Positions 57,237 to 64,000 of a DNA stretch of 64,000 nucleotides are shown here, piece after piece. Both the position numbers and the translations under genes were made by a program. Each line of letters starts with the position of its first letter. Position 1 is the stretch's first letter. This DNA is from Welwitschia mirabilis. Its lineage: Eukaryota > Gnetophyta > Gnetopsida > Welwitschiales. The stretch spans positions 180,149,004 to 180,213,003 of the forward strand of contig JBOZIK010000001.1 in NCBI GenBank assembly GCA_051453625.1. Direction: 5' to 3'. The notes beneath the pieces are model-generated. The model saw only the letters and a list, made by a program, of their open reading frames with translations. It ran no database searches and was not told where the DNA came from.

Positions 57237-57405
57237 TAAAGCTTATAATAGAGTTTTTAAATTAAGTTTACATGTTGTACTTATTTCCTATTAATATATT
57301 TCACTTTTTTATCCTCATAATAAAAAATATTTATTTTTGTTAGATTATAATGAAAATTGAAGTTGAGTCTTATAGCATTCTTAATTTCATTTCAACTAGG
57401 TGATG

Positions 57406-57855
57406 TTAAACAAATAAAGTTGGTTTAGCACTTTTTTCTAAATTTCCCTCATCACCCACATCTTTTTTTGTAGCATTAAAAACTATAATAGTGTATCTCT
57501 TATTATCAATGTGACATTTCATTAATTCAGTTTGTATATCTATAGTGTAGTGATCAGTTGCATAAAAGGCTCTTTCTAAAATTAGTGTATAACTTTCATC
57601 ATGTTGTTTTTCAATTATAACCACATCTGTGGGGTTGTACACTTCTTCAATTTGAATACCTAAGTTTTTAATAATCCTCACAGGTTTCCTAGTTGAATTA
57701 TCAATCAATTATAATGTGAATTGAGTAGGTTTAATTTTTTCCTTTAATCCAAATCTTTTATAAATGTAAAGAGGCATGATGTTTACACCTATTAATTTAA
57801 GCTTTTCTAATTTTTTCCCCTGTTAAAGTAATAGTCACTATTGCTACTCCTAAAT
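57406..57855 (-). pseudogene. Element D aspartic protease pseudogene
   Basis: The minus strand reads GVNIMPLYIYKRFGLKEKIK (active-site block, catalytic Asp lost), then after a stop a 100-codon open frame (57708-57406) with RKPVRIIKNLGIQIE, YNPTDVVIIEK, YTLILERAFYATD and KCHIDNKRYTIIVFNATKKD. It matches the A protease block for block (KCH-N-R-TI-VFNAT). It is the longest uninterrupted stretch of recognisable transposon protein in the window. Confidence 0.85.
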
Positions 57856-58561
57856 ATTTAAATTTAGGTTCTTTTTATATGATTAAGTTGAAAATATATT
57901 ATGCAAGAAAGACTCTACTAGGGATAGTACATTTATATTTTCTTCTAAGTAGGTCTTTCCAAATCTTAGTATACTTAGGATTCTTATAAGAATTTCAAAA
58001 AGGAGAATTTATTATTATCATCTTACATTAAGTGCTCATCAAAAGTGAAATTTGTATTAAGCTAAAGGGTAGCCTGTCTTTTTTTTTTTTTGTTNNNNNN
58101 NNNNNNNNNNNNNNNNNNNNNNNNNNNNNNNNNNNNNNNNNNNNNNTATATCATTCTCTTCCTAACATTCCTCATCATTTTTAGAAGTTTACTTCTCATG
58201 GATAGGTGGTATTATATCACATGTTTTACATATTTTTTTATTTTATTTGGCTTTGGAAAATTTTGAGTTGCAAGAAATATTTGTGATCTTTGAAGGATAA
58301 ACATTATTTTTTGAAATACATTAACTAAATTTTTAATGTTTGTGTTAGTTTTTCTTAACTCTTCTATAACTAATTTATTTTGATTTTGATTTTAAGAATT
58401 TAAAGAGCTTGGTTGTAAGTTTAAATTATTTGATCTATTCTCAAAAGGTTTTCAATTATTTTACCCATCCATTTCTTGTTGATATTGCATTTGGTTTTGA
58501 AAATATGAAGGCCTTTGATTAAATGCACATACTTCTTCAAATATTTTCTTTTTACAAGTAG

Positions 58562-58612
58562 ACAATAAGGGACATGTTTTATTACATGAGATTTATCTTC
58601 ACATATATCACA
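58562..58612 (-). pseudogene. Gag zinc-knuckle remnant, element D
   Basis: The minus strand reads CDICEDKSHVIKHVPYC. Three of four CX2CX4HX4C ligands are present, with the last Cys replaced by His. This copy would be CX2CX4HX4H. Confidence 0.65.
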
Positions 58613-58639
58613 TATTGATGTTACATTCTTTACATATGA

Positions 58640-59480
58640 TTTGCATATATAATCATTTAAGTGTATTTTTTTAAAGAAGTAGTAAAATCCTTAATCACAT
58701 TTATTGAATCATGCTGAACTTCCTCCTTATCATGTTTTACTTCTTTTAAATTATTTATCATTTAATCTACAATTTGATTGTATTTAAAATTTTATTTAGG
58801 CCAAGTTTGACTAATTCTAAAAAGATCTTTAAAAAACATTCATACATTTTCTAAATCTAAATTCATCAAGTTGCCATTACATAAAAAAATATACAAGTTT
58901 TTTAGTTTCCCTATTTAAACCATTGTAAAAATAATTTATTAATTGTTCTTTAGGAAATTCATTAATAGAATTGGAATGTATAGCTATAATAAATCATTCA
59001 TATGTTATGGTATAATACTCATTAGGTTGTTATTAAAAATTTGTGATTTATTTTTTTATTTTTCTCATTGTGCTCTCACTCATGAATCTTTTGAAAAAAA
59101 AGTCTTGTACTTGACTCCAAGTTTTAAGACTTTTATAAGGTATAGTTTTAAGCCAAAGTTTTAGCCTATCTCTAAGTGTGATAGGAAAGATAATCCTATA
59201 AGTTCTATCACTAATTCATTTATTTCCATTTCTTGAAGTAAGTACTAATTGTTCTACATTGGTAAGATGTTGAAAATTATTTTCATTAGGTTCTCCTAAA
59301 AAGATTAGATAAGCATTTAAATTTTTTAATTCTACATTATTACCAGGAGATAAGTCAAAAGGGTTTTGGATTTCATGTTTTCTATGGAATATTAAACCTT
59401 TAAGTTTAACTTTTGCATTAGATGTATTTACATTAGGAGTTCTTATCATAATTGGGGTGTTGAATGATGCTACTTGATTT
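58640..59480 (-). pseudogene. gag: Element D gag, second tandem copy
   Basis: The minus strand reads IQNPFDLSPGNNVELKNLNA, then YLIFLGEPNENNFQ (59449-59216), then lower the NGL/gag core and the LE-L-EIS-T block near 58830. It is a diverged duplicate of 59655-60470 across the 100-N gap 59555-59654. The frame is broken between blocks. Confidence 0.75.
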
Positions 59481-59654
59481 TGCTTTTATATTGTATTCAA
59501 AATAGATTTAAAAAATGATTTGCTTCTATACTATTTCTTTCTTTTGTAAAAATANNNNNNNNNNNNNNNNNNNNNNNNNNNNNNNNNNNNNNNNNNNNNN
59601 NNNNNNNNNNNNNNNNNNNNNNNNNNNNNNNNNNNNNNNNNNNNNNNNNNNNNN

Positions 59655-60470
59655 TTTAAGTGTATTTTTTCAAAGAAGTTATGAAATCCTTAATCACATT
59701 TGTTGAATTATTTTGATCTTCCTTCTTATCCTGTTTTTCTTTTTTAAGTCCTTTATCATTTGACCTACAATTTGATTTTCTTTAAAACTTGTTTTAGACC
59801 AAGTTTGACTAATTTCAATAAGATCTTCCAACAATGTCCAAGCATTATCTAAATCTAAATTCATCAAGTTGCCATCACACAAAAAATCTACAAGTTGTTT
59901 GGTTTCCCTATTCAATCCATTATAAAAATAATCTAGTAATTGTTCTTTAGAAAATTCATTAATAGGATTATAATGAGTTGCTATAACGAATCATTCATAT
60001 GTTGTGGGATAATCTTCATTAGGTTGTTATTAGAAATTTGTGACTTCTTTTTTTATTTTTCTTATTATGCTCTCACTTATGAATCTTTTCATAAAAGCGT
60101 TATGTACTTAAATTCAAGTTCTACAACTTTTATGAGGTATAGTTTTAAGTCAAAGTTTTGCTCTATCTCTAAGTGTAATAGAAAAGATAATCATGTAAGT
60201 TGTATCACTAATTCATTTTGTCCCATTTCCTAAGATGAGCGTTAATTATTTCATGTCAGTAAGATGTTAAAAAAATCTTCATTAGGTTCTCCTGAAAAAG
60301 TTGGGTAAGCATTTAAGTTTTTTGGCTCTACATCATCACCGAGAGGTAAGTCAAAAGGGTGTTGAATTTCACATTTTTTATGGGCTATTAAATCTTTAAT
60401 TTCAATATTTGCATTAGATGTATTTACATTAAAAGTTCTTATCATGGTCAGGGTATTGGATGACACTATT
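59655..60470 (-). pseudogene. gag: Element D gag, first tandem copy
   Basis: It starts MSSNTLTMIRTFNVNTSN at 60466, then CEIQHPFDLPLGDDVEPKNL and AYPTFSGEPNEDFF, then at 59915-59694 NRETKQLVDFLCDGNLMNLD followed by LLEDLIEISQTWSK. Order and motifs equal those of gag in element A. The start is chosen from the shared MSS. Stops and frameshifts separate the blocks. Confidence 0.8.
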
Positions 60471-60479
60471 TATTTTTGC

Positions 60480-61167
60480 TTTTGCATTGTATTCAAAAAA
60501 ATAGATTCACTTCTATGTTATTGCTTTCTCTTGAAAAATTAGATTCTGAAACAATGAAAGCTAAAACATTTTCTTGCAATTCTTGGAATTCTTAGGGCAC
60601 ATGAGGTGTGTGTACCTGGGTTAAGCTCATAGTTGACTAGATCTTCTTTGTTATTTTCTTCGATTAGGCTTTACTCCCTCTAAAACTTCATATTTTTATT
60701 TAAATGTACGATGTTCCTACATGATCAATTATGTGTTTACAATGTCATCTCTATCATCATCTAGATGATTACCTGGATGACTACTAAATAGAAAATAGAA
60801 AATAGAATACCAAAAATAGAGGAAAAAAGAAATAAGACCATGACATAAACTGATAGTTGTCCACCTGTGCCCTCTGAATGATAGAGGAGATGATAGTGAT
60901 TTATTTTATAATAAAAACCAAAAATAGAAACTATAGAAAATATCAAAAAAAATCCTAATCCTAGGTCATCATCTGTCTATGTCATTTGGACGACAAGAAG
61001 GATGATAGGCTCAAGAAACATGAATGAAGAATGAAAAATGTAGAAAAATGCAAAACGAAAAACTATGATATTTATAGTAAAAATATAATTATACCATAAA
61101 AAAAACCTAAATTGAAATCCAAGGCACTCATCTAGGTAATGGCAATCCTTAAAATCCTTACAGCCTT
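60480..61167 (-). other. Element D leader with hairpin modules
   Basis: Modules are at 60744-60781 (GTCATC with GATGAC, and palindrome core ATCATCTAGATGAT at 60756-60769), about 60857-60900 and about 60965-61008. The leader is T-rich on the coding (minus) strand, as in A and B. Confidence 0.6.
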
Positions 61168-61187
61168 CCCTAGAAATGGCACCAAGA
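61168..61187 (-). other. Element D primer binding site
   Basis: On the minus strand TCTTGGTGCCATTTCTAGGG follows the LTR end directly. It is the best preserved site of this family and is closest to the TGGCGCCGTTGCCGGGG class. Confidence 0.75.
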
Positions 61188-62799
61188 TGTTGTGATGTGT
61201 ATTTATGTAATTGTTTATGTCTTTGATTAAATCTGTTAATCAAAAATATTTGCACAGACATAACATACCAATATAGATAGGACTAGATCTAAATGTTATA
61301 ATCTATTAAAGGTTCTAGATGAGAAGAAAGAGAATTACTTTTCATAAAGTAAAGATTCAAAATGAAAATTAACAATGCAAGAAAAGTAGACACACAATGC
61401 AAATACAAGTGCGAATTAATCTAAATGCAAAATCTAGTTAAACATTTAATCTTTATCATTAAGATTAACCCTGTATAATTCAGATCAATCAAGAAGACTT
61501 TCACTAATAAAAACCAATCTAGGCTATAAGTATTTCAGATAGAATATGGAAAACATGCAATGATTAATCTATGAAATAGAAAATTTAATGCAAGTTCCTA
61601 AACTAACAATTTAAACCTTGATAAAGATCACCCTTAATGACCTATATCAATTATAAAAATATTACAAAATCATAATCAACATATATCATAATGGATATGC
61701 ATATGAATATATATAAAACTAAAAGAAGATTTTCATATTAAGTTAAATCAACATCCTATTATAAAGTATTAGCACCTCAATAAAGGAGACATAGAAAAAC
61801 ACCAAGGAAGATCCCTCTCTATAACTAATGGATAAACCTTCAATACTTTATTCTCCTATCATATGAATTTTTGATTTAACAAAGGTGATTAGAGTCAAGG
61901 GTGAAGGTGATATTTATTAATAATAATAGATTAAAAAAAAGACAATCATAATAGATGTATGAGAAATTCTATTGACACATAGAAAGTACATGACATATTG
62001 CCAAAGTATGGTGAATTTTGGTACATTAACTAAAATCAAATTATCATCTTGGTTCTCATCAAAACAATGGTGGGATCATGNNNNNNNNNNNNNNNNNNNN
62101 NNNNNNNNNNNNNNNNNNNNNNNNNNNNNNNNNNNNNNNNNNNNNNNNNNNNNNNNNNNNNNNNNNNNNNNNNNNNNNNNNNNNNNNNNNNNNNNNNNNN
62201 NNNNNNNNNNNNNNNNNNNNNCTTTATTTTCCTATCATATGAATTTTTGATTTAACGAAGTTGATCAGAGTCAAGGGTAAAGGTGATATTTATTGATAAT
62301 TATAGATTTAAAAAAAGACAATCACAACAGATGTATGAGAAATTCTATTAACACATAGAAAGTACATGACATTTTGCAAAAGTCTAGTGAATTTTGGTAC
62401 ATTAACTAAAATCAAATTATCATCTTGGTTCTCATCAAGACAATGGTGGGATGATGCTATATCAAGAGAGTTCTATATTTATCCTTCATGTTAGTCTAGT
62501 TAGCATCCTAGTTGACATTCAAGTGGTGTCATCTTGGTCTATCATCTAGATAATGAATGGAACAAGAGCCTTCTTGAAGCTTTTTAATCAAGTGAATTTG
62601 GTTTGTAGACTACTAATTCCTCCTCAAAATGTGAAGTATTAGAATTGATACAAAATACCTCTATATGTACTAGTAATTATGCATTTCTATGATTTTATCC
62701 TTAACTCTCAATAATTATCATTTTATGCTTAAAACTATTTAAATTTCTTATAAAACTATTCAAAATACCCACAAAAACATACAATTTGGTATTACAATA
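61188..62799 (-). repeat. Element D 5' LTR
   Basis: The LTR end at 61188 aligns with 54667 (D 3' LTR), and its start near 62799 (TATTGTAATACCAAATTG on the minus strand) aligns with the starts of the A and B LTRs. A minus-strand TATA-like ATAAATATAG is near 62471-62482 and a decayed hairpin module at about 62528-62559. A 141-N gap (62081-62221) is flanked by a 230-nt duplication, so the true LTR is about 1.24 kb. Confidence 0.8.
61845..62455 (+). repeat. Gap-flanking direct duplication in D 5' LTR
   Basis: CCTATCATATGAATTTTTGA through AATGGTGGGATNATG (about 230 nt) is repeated on both sides of the 141-N gap with about 5 percent visible difference. Confidence 0.85.
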
Positions 62800-63595
62800 G
62801 ACATCTATCATAAAAGTTAATAGAATGGAAAGATAAATATTAGATCATGAAATATAGCATTTCTAACCATTTAGCAAGGTTTAAATTTAATATGATGTTT
62901 ATTTTATTAGTTAAATGATGAAAAATATTTAAAAGAATAAAAAGGCATTACAAGAAATATTTTGGAAAAAACTAAATCCTATGGAATTATATTAAAAACA
63001 TTTAAAAAAATAATTGTTTACATAGATACTAAAGAAATCATTGCAAATTAGTCATATCTCCTACTATTATGAGGAGGACTATAAAAAATAGTGATAAGAT
63101 ACATTATTCAACTCTTTATTCTAGGCTTATACTTTCTTTGTTCTTTGATTCTGGGATCTCATTATGGATATATTAAATTTTTAGAATGATTTTGTTATTC
63201 AATTATTTTTGCTATACATATTTCTCAAGGTTCTTTGCTAAGGATTACAAAGTGTAGAGTAACGCTTATAAGGATGTACCATTTGATGCATTAGATAGCA
63301 CTTGTGGATACTCTATGTTATGTTGTTTTTGTTATTGTTCTTGAGGGGAAGAGAGTGCTACCTTCTAAGGAGTATTTTGATTATTTACAAGTTTGATTAT
63401 TCTTCAAAACCATTATTTATTATAGGTAAAAGATATCTATATGTGTGAAGAGCTATACTCTGAGTGCATACGTACCTAGATTGGAGAGCCATGTAGATTG
63501 ATAAGGTTTAAATTTGTTAATATCTTTAATTATTAAAAAATTTACTTTTATTATTATAACGCCTTCACCCTTCCCCTCTGATTTTAGTAATCCTT
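62800..63595 (+). repeat. Probable 5' LTR of a second copia element
   Basis: This non-coding region ends just before a copia primer site. A TATA-like CTATAAAAAAT lies at 63079-63089. The LTR start is not determined because no second copy is in the window. Confidence 0.45.
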
Positions 63596-63598
63596 AAG

Positions 63599-63611
63599 TG
63601 GTATTAGAAGG
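63599..63611 (+). other. Second copia element, primer binding site
   Basis: TGGTATTAGAAGG corresponds to the plant copia TGGTATCAGAGC site. A copia gag start follows 21 nt later. Confidence 0.7.
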
Positions 63612-63631
63612 AATAAACCTCTGAGTAAATC

Positions 63632-64000
63632 ATGGAAGGTTTTCCATCCATCATAAACCTAATTTTTAATAGTACAAACTATGCTTATTGGACAATCAGG
63701 ATGTAGGTGTACTTATAGTATTTTGAGTTTTAAGTCTAAAAAAGCATTAATGATGGATACGAAGAATCCTTATAAATCATCAAAGAATTAGCTAGTAATA
63801 GCATCACTCAAATTAACCCAAGTAAGAGATAAAATAATAATGACAAAAAGACATTCATGTATGACTTAAGAGTAAGATAATTTAGTTTACTGAGTTCTTA
63901 GCTCAGACATATTTAATTACATAGCTAAATGAAAAATTAATAAGAAGATATGGAACATCTTAAAGGTATATATAAAGGCACATAAATGATTAAGCAATCT
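63632..64000 (+). pseudogene. Second copia element, gag 5' part (cut by window end)
   Basis: The ATG at 63632 starts MEGFPSIINLIFNSTNYAYW, then TIRM, stop, VYL: the NY--W--RM--YL block at the start of plant copia gag. SINDGYEESL corresponds to V--GY--P, and near 63953-63996 EHLKGIYKGT, stop, MIKQS matches the W--L---YEGT--VK-S block that begins UBN2. Stops are frequent. The element continues beyond the window. Confidence 0.75.

Larger units (their letters stand above)
55840..57300 (+). repeat. Element D internal tandem duplication, about 0.7 kb unit
   Basis: 55900-56542 and 56643-57280 align across the 100-N gap 56543-56642. Each copy carries an intact 60-codon minus-strand frame and one hairpin module (56456-56493 and 57199-57236). 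Confidence 0.85.

Noticed and set aside
58943-60233. Paired plus-strand frames starting MFFRKFINRI (58943-59164 and 59940-60233)
   Set aside because: Both are antisense shadows of the duplicated minus-strand gag of element D.

Overview
The window is repeat-dominated intergenic DNA from a higher plant, probably an angiosperm. It is very AT-rich, and no cellular protein gene, tRNA, rRNA or CRISPR array can be supported. What can be recognised is a pile of old, mutated retrotransposons, nested and locally duplicated. The plant assignment rests on Athila/Tat-like Ty3/gypsy gag-pol remnants with Asp-tRNA-type primer binding sites, Ty1/copia remnants with the initiator-Met-type primer site, a tRNA-derived SINE and an RTE-clade LINE. 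About 30 N runs interrupt the sequence, and most of the exactly-100-N gaps are flanked by two diverged copies of the same sequence.

Layout. 1-6793: element A (+), an LTR element with gag and protease, no recognisable polymerase, and its own 3' LTR. 6794-8730: leader, primer site and LTR of a minus-strand gypsy element H, apparently interrupted by A. 9400-17880: element C (-), a broken but near-complete Athila/Tat-type gag-PR-RT-RNaseH-integrase polyprotein, whose gag is split by a gag-only copia element (14440-17694) with both LTRs, primer site and polypurine tract. 17880-19380 and 32590-34640: two copies of an unclassified repeat, called F here. 24100-36573: element G (-), with gag, protease, RT, RNase H and integrase remnants, carrying a SINE, a large internal duplication and a CpG-rich insertion. 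36574-45432: element B (+), same LTR family as A, with a 1.1 kb tandem duplication in its interior. 46560-47570: LINE fragment. 47600-54666: mostly unassigned AT-rich DNA with a GT/GA microsatellite. 54667-62799: element D (-), same family as A and B, with a gag tandem duplication. 62800-64000: 5' end of a second copia element cut by the window edge.

The most distinctive signal is a roughly 40-nt inverted-repeat module shared by A, B and D. An outer arm like TGTCATCC pairs with GGATGACA around a self-complementary core like ATCATCTAGATGAT. About 20 copies occur at corresponding places (LTR U3, leader between primer site and gag, and 3' internal region). These three elements appear to be a non-autonomous gag-protease family that may have depended on elements such as C and G for polymerase. 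All reading frames are interrupted, so nothing here is expected to be mobile today.
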